Source of the DNA: CAZMLC01 sp964567125
GTDB lineage: Bacteria; Verrucomicrobiota; Kiritimatiellia; RFP12; UBA1067
Direction: 5' to 3'
Length of the DNA: 55,317 nt
NCBI GenBank assembly: GCA_964567125.1
Contig: CAZMLC010000009.1
Coordinates: forward strand, 1 to 55,317
A program made the translations under genes and the position numbers. Positions within the stretch are counted from its first letter, which is position 1. The number at the start of each line of letters is the position of its first letter. The notes under the pieces are model-generated. The model saw nothing but the letters and a program-made list of their open reading frames with translations, did not search any database and was not told where the DNA came from. This document shows, in pieces, positions 42,829 to 52,215 of this stretch.

Positions 42829-44142
42829 ATGTCAGTACGCGTTCGTTTTGCACCTAGCCCAACGGGCAATGTTCATATCGGCAATATTCGTGCCGCGATT
42901 TTCAACTGGTTGTTTGCTCGCCACGAAAAAGGTCAGTTCCTGCTTCGCGTCGAGGATACGGATCGTGAACGATCCACGCCGGAGGCCATCCAGACGCTGC
43001 TTGCGTGCATGGAATGGCTGGGGCTCGATTACGATGAGCCCGCTGTCTACCAGAGCGCACAGACGCAGCGCCACCTGGCTGTTGCCGACGACTTGCTGGC
43101 GCGCGGTCTCGCCTATCGCGATAATAAGGGCGGTGGCGGGGAGTGCGTGATTTTCCGCATGCCCAAGGAGGGTAAGCTCGAGTACACGGATCTGGTCAAG
43201 GGTACGATTAAGAAAAAAGCTGAAGATACCCAGGACTTTGTCATTGTCCGCTCCGATGGTACACCCGTCTTTCATCTGGCGAATGTGGTGGACGATGTCG
43301 ACATGGGCATCACGCATGTGATTCGCGGGGATGACCACGTTGAGAATACCTTCAAACACATTGAGCTCTTCAAGGCGATGGGCGCCACGGTACCGCACTA
43401 TGCGCATTTGCCCATGATCGTCAACAATCAGGGCAAGCCCTATTCCAAACGCGATGGCGCGGCCTTCGTCGGCGAGTTCAAGGAGCAGGGGTTCCTGCCC
43501 GAGACGCTCTTCAATTTCCTCTTGCTGCTGGGCTGGGCACCGGGTGATGACCGCGAGATCCTGACGCGCGCGGAGATGATCGAGCTCTTTACGCTCGATC
43601 GCTGCAAGTCGAGTGCCGCCCGGTTTGACTTGAAGAAGCTGACGTGGATGAATGGCGAATACATCCATCACCAGCCGCGCGCCGTCTATCAGCATGAATT
43701 CGTCACGCGCGTCCAACAGGCCGGCCTCTCAACCGAGGGCGTGGATCTTCAAGGCATCATGGATCAGATGCAGATCCGCACCAAATTCTACTCCGAGATC
43801 CCGAATTCCTGTCGCTACTTTTTCACCGAGGAGTATCCCTTTGATTCCAAGGGCGTGGAGAAGCGCTTGAAGGTCGAAGGCGTGCCCGCGTTGCTGGAAC
43901 GCGTCGCGAACATCTACAGCGAACTGCCGAATTTCGATGTGCAGTCGACGCACGATGTGTTGGCGAAGATGGGCGAAGAGGCAGGCACTGGCATGGGCGC
44001 CATGGTGCATCCTGTGCGCATGGCGGTGTCGGGGCTGACTGAAGGTCCTGGGCTTTTTGAAATGCTCGTGCTGTTGGGCCGCGAGCGCGTCTGTACGCGC
44101 CTGCGTACTGTGGCAGCCCGGCTGCGTGACGCGGCGCTGTAA
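42829..44142 (+). CDS. gltX: Glutamyl-tRNA synthetase
   Basis: 437-aa class Ic synthetase charging tRNA-Glu. The N-terminal FAPSPTGNVHIGN is the HIGH region, with Asn in the last position; the KMSKS-equivalent loop is KPYSKRDG (residues 203-210), a variant I associate with Lentisphaerota and Verrucomicrobiota. LLRVEDTDRERS and the GDDHVENTFKH pocket are present. The C-terminal anticodon-binding part is shorter than in E. coli GltX (471 aa). A tRNA-Glu versus tRNA-Gln specificity cannot be read from sequence; no gatCAB is in the window. Confidence 0.93.
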   Translation: MSVRVRFAPSPTGNVHIGNIRAAIFNWLFARHEKGQFLLRVEDTDRERSTPEAIQTLLACMEWLGLDYDEPAVYQSAQTQRHLAVADDLLARGLAYRDNKGGGGECVIFRMPKEGKLEYTDLVKGTIKKKAEDTQDFVIVRSDGTPVFHLANVVDDVDMGITHVIRGDDHVENTFKHIELFKAMGATVPHYAHLPMIVNNQGKPYSKRDGAAFVGEFKEQGFLPETLFNFLLLLGWAPGDDREILTRAEMIELFTLDRCKSSAARFDLKKLTWMNGEYIHHQPRAVYQHEFVTRVQQAGLSTEGVDLQGIMDQMQIRTKFYSEIPNSCRYFFTEEYPFDSKGVEKRLKVEGVPALLERVANIYSELPNFDVQSTHDVLAKMGEEAGTGMGAMVHPVRMAVSGLTEGPGLFEMLVLLGRERVCTRLRTVAARLRDAAL

Positions 44143-44147
44143 TCGGT

Positions 44148-44657
44148 ATGTACACCCTAGAAGAGCATCACTATTTCATGCGTCTGGCTTTGGAGGAATC
44201 CAAGAAAGCCGCGGCTGTGGGTGAGGTGCCGACGGGGTGCATCATTGTGCAACCCCCTGCAGAGGATGCGCCGCAGCCATTGCGGTCGCGTCCTGCTGGC
44301 AAGGTTCTTGCACGCGCATACAACCAGACTGAGATGCTGCGCGATCCCACGGCGCATGCGGAGATGCTGGCCATTACGCAGGCCGCTGCAGCGCTCGGGG
44401 ATTGGCGCCTCACCGGCACGATCCTCTACGTCACCAAGGAGCCGTGCTGCATGTGCGCCGGCGCGATCATCCTGGCGCGTCCCAGCTGGGTTGTCTGGGG
44501 ACTCTCGGATCCGAAGCGCGGGGGGCACAGCGTCTTCGCCATCCTCAATCACGAGGGGCTGAATCATCGCCCTGAAATTTTAGCCGGCGTGCTCGAAGAG
44601 GAGTGCAAGGCGGTATTTCAGACGTTTTTCCGCGAACGCCGTTCCGCGAAAGAGTAG
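44148..44657 (+). CDS. tadA: tRNA-specific adenosine deaminase TadA
   Basis: 169-aa zinc deaminase converting A34 to inosine in the anticodon of tRNA-Arg(ACG). The zinc site is H70-A-E72 with PCCMC (C100, C103). An insertion of about 15 residues rich in Pro and Arg (QPPAEDAPQPLRSRPAG) lies between the first two strands, unlike E. coli TadA. It follows gltX after 5 nt and ends the ten-gene run. Confidence 0.92.
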   Translation: MYTLEEHHYFMRLALEESKKAAAVGEVPTGCIIVQPPAEDAPQPLRSRPAGKVLARAYNQTEMLRDPTAHAEMLAITQAAAALGDWRLTGTILYVTKEPCCMCAGAIILARPSWVVWGLSDPKRGGHSVFAILNHEGLNHRPEILAGVLEEECKAVFQTFFRERRSAKE

Positions 44658-44692
44658 GGGCTGGCGTGTCCGCGATTTTGGGAAGTCAGGTC

Positions 44693-44721
44693 TTTTCAAC
44701 GGTGCGGGTTTGTACTATACT
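44693..44721 (+). promoter_or_regulatory. Promoter of the large lipoprotein gene
   Basis: TTTTCA at 44693-44698 and TATACT at 44716-44721 are spaced by 17 bp, 44 nt before the ATG at 44766. Confidence 0.6.
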
Positions 44722-44765
44722 GACGGTATCAATTTATTGGTCAGATCATAAGGAGTGAAGACATA

Positions 44766-46319
44766 ATGAAATCAAAACTTTCATATCTCGTTGTCGGCGT
44801 GTTGTGTTGCACGGTTGCCTTTGTGGGCTGCAAGCGCGGCCTTAGCGAGGAGGAGCGTGCGCAGCTCGGTGAAGAGGTCAATGCCAAGTTGACAGAAGCG
44901 CAGAATTTGCAGATGCAGGGGCAGTTTACGGAAGCCATCCAGCTGCTCGACAGTTGCATGAGCAAGAAAAAATTTGCGGATTTCCATGCGAGCTTCTTCG
45001 GTCAGAAAATTGATTTTCTGCTGGCGCAGGATAAAGCGCAGAATGCGGAACAGGTCGTGCTAAACATGTGGAAGAGCAATGCCGCGTTGGCGCACTCCGT
45101 TTTCGGACGGATCGATACGTTCTACAAGAATAAAAAAGAGTATGCCGCTGAAATGGCCTGGGCCAAGCAGTTGCTTGCGCTCGACAAGGTGTTGCCTGCC
45201 GAATGTACCGCGCAGGCACTGGAGTGGCTCTTGACCGCAGCTGTTCAAGCTGAAAATGATGCGGGCATCAAGGAGAGCGTCGGCTCGGTGCTCAAAGTCC
45301 TGCCGGAGATGCAATCAACCGCATTGCTGCGCAAGGTTCTCGGCGACGCCGTGGAAAATTCCAAGTTTGATGTGGCCACAAAAATCATCCGTTTGCTCGG
45401 GGATGAAAAAATCAGTGCTGGCTGCACCCACATGGTGCTGGGGATGAAGCTGCGCATCGTGCTGGGTTCCGGCGCGTGGAGTCAGCTGACGGTTGCGTTT
45501 GTGAACTGCGTGGGTGGCTTGCCGGATGACGAATTGCTGCAGACGATGAAGCAGACCTTTGCGACGCTGCAGAAAAAAAGCAAAGCGGATCTTGTCGAGC
45601 CGCTGGCGCTGATGGTTATTCAGCGTGCGTCTGGAAAAGAAAAGTCCGTGAGTCAGGCCGCACGCGTCTGGGTCGATCGCGGCATGGCGGCGAACAAAAA
45701 GATACTGCCGGAGCGTTTGGAGACGTTGCTGCGTGCCAAGGTTAATCCTGAACAGATCGGCATGCTGTTCAGCCAGTATTTTTATGAGACGATCGAGGAT
45801 GCCGCTGTGGTCAGAAAACTCTGTGAAATCGGCGAAAAGGTTCTGCCGGATTGCAAAGACAAGACCATCAACGAAGTGGTGAAGGTCCGCCTGCTGGATG
45901 GCGCCTTTATCGTTGAAAATTACGATTTAGCGGTCGACATGCTGGAGAAAGGCATTCCTGGCAAGGACCAGCAGTGGCACGATATGTCGATTCCGAAAGT
46001 CAAGGCTCATCGCGCCTTGGCGAAAAACCAGCCGCGCGAGGCGATTGCCTTCTTCCGCCAGTTCATGGAGGCCTGCCTCAAGTCCAACCAGACCGAAGAG
46101 TTTGACCCCACCACGGGCGTTGCGTATAGCCGGGAGTGGATCCTGGCGCGCAATGAGAAACGCATTGCAGGCATCTATGAGTCGATCAAAGATGTGGACG
46201 CTGCAAAGAAGTCGAACGACGAAGCGAAACGGCTCTTTAAGCTGGCGCTTGAAAAAGCATCCAAAGATCCCGATGCGCTGAAGATCCTGAAGGAAGAGAC
46301 CAAGGATATGGGACTTTAA
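44766..46319 (+). CDS. Uncharacterised helical-repeat lipoprotein
   Basis: 517-aa lipoprotein: signal peptide ending VAFVGC, then an almost entirely alpha-helical body with TPR-like stretches (AQNLQMQGQFTEAIQLLDS near the N-terminus; AHRALAKNQPREAIAFFRQF and AKRLFKLALEKASKDPDAL near the end). I do not recognise a specific family. It has its own promoter and ends in a bidirectional terminator, so it is monocistronic. A scaffold role in the outer membrane is a guess from the architecture. Confidence 0.75.
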   Translation: MKSKLSYLVVGVLCCTVAFVGCKRGLSEEERAQLGEEVNAKLTEAQNLQMQGQFTEAIQLLDSCMSKKKFADFHASFFGQKIDFLLAQDKAQNAEQVVLNMWKSNAALAHSVFGRIDTFYKNKKEYAAEMAWAKQLLALDKVLPAECTAQALEWLLTAAVQAENDAGIKESVGSVLKVLPEMQSTALLRKVLGDAVENSKFDVATKIIRLLGDEKISAGCTHMVLGMKLRIVLGSGAWSQLTVAFVNCVGGLPDDELLQTMKQTFATLQKKSKADLVEPLALMVIQRASGKEKSVSQAARVWVDRGMAANKKILPERLETLLRAKVNPEQIGMLFSQYFYETIEDAAVVRKLCEIGEKVLPDCKDKTINEVVKVRLLDGAFIVENYDLAVDMLEKGIPGKDQQWHDMSIPKVKAHRALAKNQPREAIAFFRQFMEACLKSNQTEEFDPTTGVAYSREWILARNEKRIAGIYESIKDVDAAKKSNDEAKRLFKLALEKASKDPDALKILKEETKDMGL

Positions 46320-46332
46320 GCGAGTGTGCGGA

Positions 46333-46380
46333 TAAAAAAAGGCGATCGATCCGGAATCTCCGGGTCGATCGTTTTTTTTA
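46333..46380. terminator. Bidirectional intrinsic terminator
   Basis: A 12-bp stem (46343-46354 with 46360-46371, one G-T pair), loop AATCT, flanked by seven A on the left and eight T on the right. It ends the lipoprotein gene and, on the other strand, epmA. Confidence 0.9.
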
Positions 46381-46388
46381 TGACACCG

Positions 46389-47288
46389 CTACAGAATCCG
46401 CACATCGGCGAGTTCGGCGGCATCAGCGATGAGCATGACGAGGCGATCAATCCCCAAGGCGATTCCCCCGCATGGCGGCATGGCGGGCAGCGCCGCGAGA
46501 AAGGCCTCGTCGAGCGGGTAGACGGTTTTGCCGAGCGCGGCGCGCTCGTGCGCCGCGTCCTCAAAACGGCGGCGCTGCGTGACAACATCGCGCAGCTCAG
46601 TATAGGCGTTCGCCAATTCAATGCCCACGAGATAGACCTCCCACCGTTCCGCGACGCGCGGATCGCCCGGCTTGAGCTGCGAAAGCGCGGCCGCCGGCGC
46701 GGGATAATCGGTCAAGACGCAAGGGCGATCGCGTGGCAGGTTGGGTTCGACGCGCGTGACCAGATCGAGATCAAAGCGATCCGCATCCCAGTCCGTGATC
46801 GGATTCCAGTCAGCCCAGCGCAGAAACGCCGCTTCGACGCTGAGGACGTGCCAAGACGCTGCGAGCTCAATGACCTGGCCTTGATAGGTGATATGCGTCG
46901 CGCCCAAAACGGACTGGCTCACAGCCACAAGCAGGTCACGGGTATCGTGCAGGATATCCTGATAGTCGGCTTGGATCCGGTACCACTCCAGCAAATTGAA
47001 TTCCTCGTTGTGGCGTCGGCCGCGTTCGCCCAGACGAAAGCAGGAACCGAGCTGGAAAATGTTCGTGGCGCCTGCGGCCAGAAGACGTTTCATGTGCAGT
47101 TCAGGCGAGGTGCGCAGCCACTCCTTGCCTGCTGGGATCGCATCGATATGCGTCTCCAGCGCAGGCGCGGGCAGCCGAATCGGAGTTTCCACTTCGAGAA
47201 ATTCGCGGCCGATGAAAAATGCGCGCACCGCCTGAATGATGCGGGCGCGGAGCTGCAGTGTCTGCAGCGCAGGAAGTGGATTAGTCAC
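46389..47288 (-). CDS. epmA: Elongation factor P lysyltransferase EpmA (PoxA/GenX)
   Basis: 299-aa class II lysyl-tRNA-synthetase-like enzyme without the anticodon-binding domain; it attaches (R)-beta-lysine to EF-P. Motif 2 reads LGSCFRLGERGRRHNEEFNLLEWYR (shown in part as FRLGERGRRHNEEF), preceded by TSPELHMKRLLAAG, and motif 3 is GGIALGIDRLVML. efp and epmB are not in the window. The start at 47288 overlaps the end of the carboxypeptidase gene by 8 nt. Confidence 0.92.
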   Translation of the reverse strand: MTNPLPALQTLQLRARIIQAVRAFFIGREFLEVETPIRLPAPALETHIDAIPAGKEWLRTSPELHMKRLLAAGATNIFQLGSCFRLGERGRRHNEEFNLLEWYRIQADYQDILHDTRDLLVAVSQSVLGATHITYQGQVIELAASWHVLSVEAAFLRWADWNPITDWDADRFDLDLVTRVEPNLPRDRPCVLTDYPAPAAALSQLKPGDPRVAERWEVYLVGIELANAYTELRDVVTQRRRFEDAAHERAALGKTVYPLDEAFLAALPAMPPCGGIALGIDRLVMLIADAAELADVRIL

Positions 47289-48294
47289 GGTCTACAGGGA
47301 TCCGAAAGTCGTGTTGCGTAGCAGGCGGCGGAGGCGGTGGAGGCAATGCGGAAGAGGGTTGCCCCTCGCTTACTGCCGGCGCGGGATTACGTTCATTCAG
47401 CAGCGCAAACCCTTTGTTGACCAATTCGCGCGCTTGGGCATCGCGGACCTTGCGGTCCATGCTGCCGAGCACGTAGATAATGATGCGGCGATTGTTGCGT
47501 TTGCAGGTGACGGCAATCGAGTATCCCGCAGTAGCCGTATATCCGGTCTTGAGACCGTCGCAGCCCGCCATTTTCGTCGAAGGTTTGATGAAGGGGTTAT
47601 GCGTCCGCATATCAAAGGGTTTGGGCGTGTTTTGGCGGAGCTGGCGGTGTTCCGCTGCGGTGTAGGTGAAGGTTGCCGGGTGGCGGCAGAGTTCGCACGA
47701 AAGGATCGCCATATCCCGTGCGGTCGAGATGTCCGGCCGATCGCCTGCTGAGGGCGGTAAGCCGTGCACAGAGGCGAAGCGGGTGTTTTTCATGCCGAGC
47801 TGCTGCGCTTTCGCGTTCATCTGCTCCACAAAGGCCTCGGTTGAACCTGCCACAAACTCCGCGATGGCCACAGCGGCATCGTTGGCCGACTGAATCATCA
47901 GGGCGTAGAGCATATCCTCCAGCGGGAATGTTTCTTTGGGATCGAGATAGACTTGCGAACCGCCTGTTTTGCAGGCCTTGACCGAAACCGGTACCGCGTC
48001 GGTCAATTTCGCTTGACCGGCATCGATTTTCTCTAAGGTCAGGAGCAGCGTCATCAGCTTCAAGGTGCTTGCCGGATAACCCGGCACATCCGGCTTGCTG
48101 GCGAACAGGAGCTCCCCTGAGTCGGCATCCATGATCACCGCCCCGATGTAGGGATTCTGCGAAATGACGCCCTTGGGACGTGCCGGCGCTGTTGCGACGC
48201 TTTTTTTAGAGGAGGTTCTTTTTTTGGTTTGAGCAAAAGATTGTGTACTACAGAAGCTCAGCAGCGTGAGCGCGATGACGATCAGACGTTTCAT
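47281..48294 (-). CDS. D-alanyl-D-alanine carboxypeptidase (PBP5/DacA type)
   Basis: 337-aa exported peptidase S11 that trims pentapeptides in peptidoglycan. Signal peptide to about residue 21 (STQSFAQ), then active-site S76-T-L-K79, S136-A-N and K249-T-G, in the normal order and spacing. The usual C-terminal beta-sandwich (PBP5_C) and amphipathic anchor are missing; instead there is a proline-rich tail with eight consecutive prolines. epmA follows with an 8-nt overlap. Confidence 0.93.
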   Translation of the reverse strand: MKRLIVIALTLLSFCSTQSFAQTKKRTSSKKSVATAPARPKGVISQNPYIGAVIMDADSGELLFASKPDVPGYPASTLKLMTLLLTLEKIDAGQAKLTDAVPVSVKACKTGGSQVYLDPKETFPLEDMLYALMIQSANDAAVAIAEFVAGSTEAFVEQMNAKAQQLGMKNTRFASVHGLPPSAGDRPDISTARDMAILSCELCRHPATFTYTAAEHRQLRQNTPKPFDMRTHNPFIKPSTKMAGCDGLKTGYTATAGYSIAVTCKRNNRRIIIYVLGSMDRKVRDAQARELVNKGFALLNERNPAPAVSEGQPSSALPPPPPPPATQHDFRIPVDRD

Positions 48295-48415
48295 TGGAAT
48301 CCCCTTAGACGGTACAAAAAAAATTGTGGAGCCTATTTAAGCACAACTCCTGCGCCGTTGAAAGAGCGAATATTGCTGTTCTTCAAAATTGCGTTGCGTC
48401 GCGATGCGAATTGCA

Positions 48416-48445
48416 TTGCCAGTGACCTGATTTCTGGTGTATCTT
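48416..48445 (+). promoter_or_regulatory. Possible promoter of the DUF4175-toroid operon
   Basis: TTGCCA at 48416-48421 and TATCTT at 48440-48445 are spaced by 18 bp, 41 nt before the ATG at 48487. Confidence 0.42.
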
Positions 48446-48486
48446 TCTCTTAAACAGTGTAAGGGGGGGCGAGTTGCACACGGGGC

Positions 48487-51400
48487 ATGGACGTAACTAA
48501 AAAAATACGCGAAGTCAAGGGGAAGGCGTTGCCGCCACGTCTGCATGCGGTACTCAAACGGGCGAATCGCCGCATTCGCCGCATCCTCTTTTTTCGCGGC
48601 GTGATCAGCGTGCTGGCCGCAGGTCTTATCGTCCTCTTCACCGTAATGGCCATTGATGCCGTGGTCGTCGTGTATCAGCCGTTTGTCCGTTGCCTGCTCA
48701 GCGGCCTCGGCGGCTGCGTGGTGGCGTATGTTGCGGTCCGGCATTGGCTGCTTCCCTCTCTGCGCCGCTTCTCCTTGACGCGGATTGCCGCGCTGATTGA
48801 ACAGCGCCATCCTGAATTGGAGGAACGCCTCTCTTCCGCGATTGAACTGCTCGCGATGGAGGGCGGCGAAGCGCGCGGATCGGACGAGCTGGTGGCCTTG
48901 ATCGCGTCCACTGCGGAAGCCGATGCGGATACGTTGACGCTGGAACACGATTTTTCAACGCGTACCGTCAAGCCGCGTTTTTTTATTGCCGGAGCGCTGG
49001 CTTCCGCACTCGTCGTTCTGTTTCTGCTCTGGCCGTTTCATATGAAGCTGCTCGCCTTGCGCGCGCTGTTGCCCTTGGCGGAGTTGGATAACGTCTTCGG
49101 CAGCAGCCTGCTGGTGACGCCCGGCACCGTCTGTCTACAGGCCGGCGATGCGCTCGCGGTGGAGGTGCATGTGCCCGCCGGCATGTCCGATGATGCGTAT
49201 CTGTTGCGCTGCCGTCAGATGCACTGGTGGACGCGCGAGGTCTCCGAACGCATGCGGCGCCTGCCTGTCGCGCAGACGAATAGCGCGGCGCGCACCTACC
49301 GGCACGTGTTTCCCGCCGTGCACGAATCGTTCAGTTATCGCGTGCGTTGCGGATATGCCCTGACGCGGCACTATCGCGTGCAGGTCGTTGAAAAACCTGC
49401 TGTTACGGTCGATCGCATCACCTATACGTATCCCGCCTATACCGGACGTCCCGCGTGGATCCAGACCAATGCCATCGCAGAAATTCAGGCGCTTGCCGGA
49501 ACTCAGATTGCGCTTCAGGGCCGCGTGAGCCGACCGGACTTGCAGGCGACCTTGAATATGAAGACCGCCACGCTCCCGCTTGCCAAGACCAACCGGATCG
49601 CCGTGTCATGGTCGTTCCCTCTGCGTGCTGGCACGGATACGCAGTGGGGTATTGACCTCCTTGATCCGCGCGGTTTCCCGTATGTGCCAACCTTCTATCC
49701 GCTGCGCGCCATTGCGGATCGTCCGCCTGCGCTGACGTGGGTGCAGCCTGAAAAATCGCCTGTCCGCGTTGCGCGCACAGCCCCGGTTGCTTTTGCTTTC
49801 CGCGTGAACGACGATTATGGCGTCACGAATATTGTCCTGCTGCTGGCGCGCAACGATGACGCGGCCAAAGAGGTGCGGCGTTGGCCCTGCATACAGTCTG
49901 ATCCGGAACCGGAATCGTGGTCGTGCAGCGATGTGCTGGATTTGTCGACCCTCGCCCTGGACGGGGTTGCAAAGGTGCGCATTCAGATCCGCGTGGAAGA
50001 TGCAGTCCCGCCTGAACTGGGCGGTCCGCACGTGGTGACCAGTACCGAACGCGTGATCGAGTTGGATGATCAGGCGCGCCGTTTGGAGAGTCAGCGCTAT
50101 CAGGCGCTGAGCAAGCAGGTGGATGAAACGTTGCGCGACGTGATGGAGAAAATGCGCAAGACGGAGCGCCTCAGCCAGGAATTGCGCAGCCGCGTGGACC
50201 AGCATCAGGAACTCAAGGCGAGCGGACAGGAAAAGCTGGATCAGGTGCGCCGCGAACTCGCCAATGAGGATGAGCGCCTCGCAACGCTGGCGGATGCGAT
50301 GAAAGCAACGGCGTTTGATCCCTTGGCCGCTAAGCTTGAGGCATTGCGTCAGCTCCAGATGGCCGATGCGCGTACGACGGCGGAGCGCGCCGCGATGGCT
50401 GCTCAGGAGAAACAGCCGGAGCAGGTGCGTGCTGTGGAGAAAAAGATTGAGGATCTGCTGCTCGCTGCGGACGAGGCCCTGCGCGATGCGCGGCAATTCG
50501 CGGAAAAACTGGATAAGCTGGCTGCACTTGATGAGCTTGCGACCCAGCAGGAACAGCTGGCGAAACAGGCGCAGACCGCAGAGGCGTCCGCGCAGAAACA
50601 GTCTTGGCGTTCGGATCAGGAGCGCGTGCGGCAGCGGTTGACCCAGCAGGTTTTGGAACGACCCGAAGAGCAGCTGCAGGGCATGCTGCAGCGCGAGAAA
50701 CAGTTGGCGGCGCTGGGCGATACCGTGGCCAAGCTGCGCCAGGAGCAGCAGACGGTTGCGCAAGAAACACAGCGGAAGAATCCGCAGGAGGCGCAGCAGA
50801 TGGCTCAGGAGCAGGCGCGCGTGGCTAAGGAGGTCGCGCAGACGCAGCAGAAGGCGGAGGATTTGCGCACGGATTTCCAGCGCCTGGGACAGCAGGCGCA
50901 GCAGGTGCAGCATCCGCTGGAGCGTGCGCGGCAGGAGTTGAGTCAGGCGCAGCACCAGACGCGCGAGGCCGCACGCCAGCTTGAAACCCCGCGCGGCTGG
51001 AAGCCCAACGCGGATCAGCTGCGTCAGCGCAAGGAGGAGGGGCAGCGCCGTCAGGAAGAGAGCGTGCGGCAATTGGAACGCGCTGAACAGGCGGTTCAGC
51101 AGGCGCGTCAGGATTTGACCAAGGCCCTTGAGCAACAGCGTGAGAAAATGGCGGAGCGTGAGCGTCAAGGGCTGAATCCGGATCATACTGCTGAACTTAA
51201 ACAGCAGCGTGCGGAGGTCCAGGCCTTGGCCCAGACTGCACGGACCGCAGGCGAGCAGCAGCGTGCATTGTACGAGAAGCAGGGTGATGTAATTAAAAAG
51301 AAGGAGCAGCGCGACGAGCGTGGACAGAAGCCGGACCTCGCCGCGTTGCGTGCCGAGGTCGAACCGTTACACAAGGAACAGCAGGCGGTGCAGCAGCAGG

Positions 51401-52215
51401 CCGAGGCGCTGGCGAACCGGACCGAGGCTGTGAAAAATAGCATGGAGCGCATCCCGCGGCTTCCCGAGGCGATCAAGCAGCCGCTGCGGCAGGTTGCAAG
51501 CGAATTGAACATGGCGCGCCAGCGGGCCGGCGAAGCAGCGGCCAGTCTGCGCGATCAACCGCAGAATCCGCACGAAAGTTATTGGCGTCAGAGCGAGGCG
51601 GCCAAGGGCTTGGAGCGCAGCGTCGCCTCCTTGGAGCAAGCCGATCGGCGCCTCGCGTCGCTGATCGACGCAGCCGAAGCGGAGGCGCGCGAACAGGCCG
51701 AGGCTTTACAGCGCGCGAATGAACCGCCGAAACTGCGCGATGCCGCGGATGAGATGCGTGAGGCAGCGCGCCAGGCCGAGGCTGCACGCCGCGTCCAGGA
51801 ACGTCAACAGCGCGGACAGAAATCCGAGGATGATGAGGACAATCAGGCACCTGAGCCGTTGATGCAGGCCGCCGGTGAACATGCGAACCAGGCTGCGGAG
51901 TCGTTGCGGGCGATGGTGCAGCGTGCAGCGGAACAGCTGCAGGTGCCTGTTGATCAGCTGCCGAGCGGACTGCTTGCACAGCTGCAGCGTTCGAATGGAG
52001 CCTCGCGCGATACGCAGCGTCCTGCGCCTGCGACGGCGAATGTCCAACGGCTCAGCGAGCAGCTCCGGACGCAGATCCCCGATGCCGAATGGTTCAAGCT
52101 GCGCGGCGATGCGCAGTCGCAGGCCATGGGCGATCGCATCCAGCGCGTTGCGCCCGAATACCGTGAACTGGTCCGCCGTTATTTCTTGGAATTGTCAAAG
52201 GAGAGAGAACCATGA
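48487..52215 (+). CDS. DUF4175-like membrane protein with long Gln/Glu/Ala-rich coiled coil
   Basis: 1242-aa protein. The N-terminus has three membrane helices (about residues 37-60, 64-84 and 162-182) and the DUF4175-like stretch IAALIEQRHPELEERLSSAIEL. A beta-rich periplasmic middle (about 200-530) resembles domains in the same family (VTVDRITYTYPAYTGRP). Residues about 540-1130 form a very long charged coiled coil with many Gln-Glu-Gln repeats. The function is unknown. The next gene starts within its stop codon (ATGA), which implies a joint role with the toroid protein. Confidence 0.78.
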   Translation: MDVTKKIREVKGKALPPRLHAVLKRANRRIRRILFFRGVISVLAAGLIVLFTVMAIDAVVVVYQPFVRCLLSGLGGCVVAYVAVRHWLLPSLRRFSLTRIAALIEQRHPELEERLSSAIELLAMEGGEARGSDELVALIASTAEADADTLTLEHDFSTRTVKPRFFIAGALASALVVLFLLWPFHMKLLALRALLPLAELDNVFGSSLLVTPGTVCLQAGDALAVEVHVPAGMSDDAYLLRCRQMHWWTREVSERMRRLPVAQTNSAARTYRHVFPAVHESFSYRVRCGYALTRHYRVQVVEKPAVTVDRITYTYPAYTGRPAWIQTNAIAEIQALAGTQIALQGRVSRPDLQATLNMKTATLPLAKTNRIAVSWSFPLRAGTDTQWGIDLLDPRGFPYVPTFYPLRAIADRPPALTWVQPEKSPVRVARTAPVAFAFRVNDDYGVTNIVLLLARNDDAAKEVRRWPCIQSDPEPESWSCSDVLDLSTLALDGVAKVRIQIRVEDAVPPELGGPHVVTSTERVIELDDQARRLESQRYQALSKQVDETLRDVMEKMRKTERLSQELRSRVDQHQELKASGQEKLDQVRRELANEDERLATLADAMKATAFDPLAAKLEALRQLQMADARTTAERAAMAAQEKQPEQVRAVEKKIEDLLLAADEALRDARQFAEKLDKLAALDELATQQEQLAKQAQTAEASAQKQSWRSDQERVRQRLTQQVLERPEEQLQGMLQREKQLAALGDTVAKLRQEQQTVAQETQRKNPQEAQQMAQEQARVAKEVAQTQQKAEDLRTDFQRLGQQAQQVQHPLERARQELSQAQHQTREAARQLETPRGWKPNADQLRQRKEEGQRRQEESVRQLERAEQAVQQARQDLTKALEQQREKMAERERQGLNPDHTAELKQQRAEVQALAQTARTAGEQQRALYEKQGDVIKKKEQRDERGQKPDLAALRAEVEPLHKEQQAVQQQAEALANRTEAVKNSMERIPRLPEAIKQPLRQVASELNMARQRAGEAAASLRDQPQNPHESYWRQSEAAKGLERSVASLEQADRRLASLIDAAEAEAREQAEALQRANEPPKLRDAADEMREAARQAEAARRVQERQQRGQKSEDDEDNQAPEPLMQAAGEHANQAAESLRAMVQRAAEQLQVPVDQLPSGLLAQLQRSNGASRDTQRPAPATANVQRLSEQLRTQIPDAEWFKLRGDAQSQAMGDRIQRVAPEYRELVRRYFLELSKEREP

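Noticed and set aside
49606..51186. 526-codon Leu-rich frame opposite the DUF4175-like gene
   Set aside because: The Leu-rich pattern is what the reverse complement of Gln/Glu codon repeats (CAG, GAG) produces; it is not a membrane protein gene.
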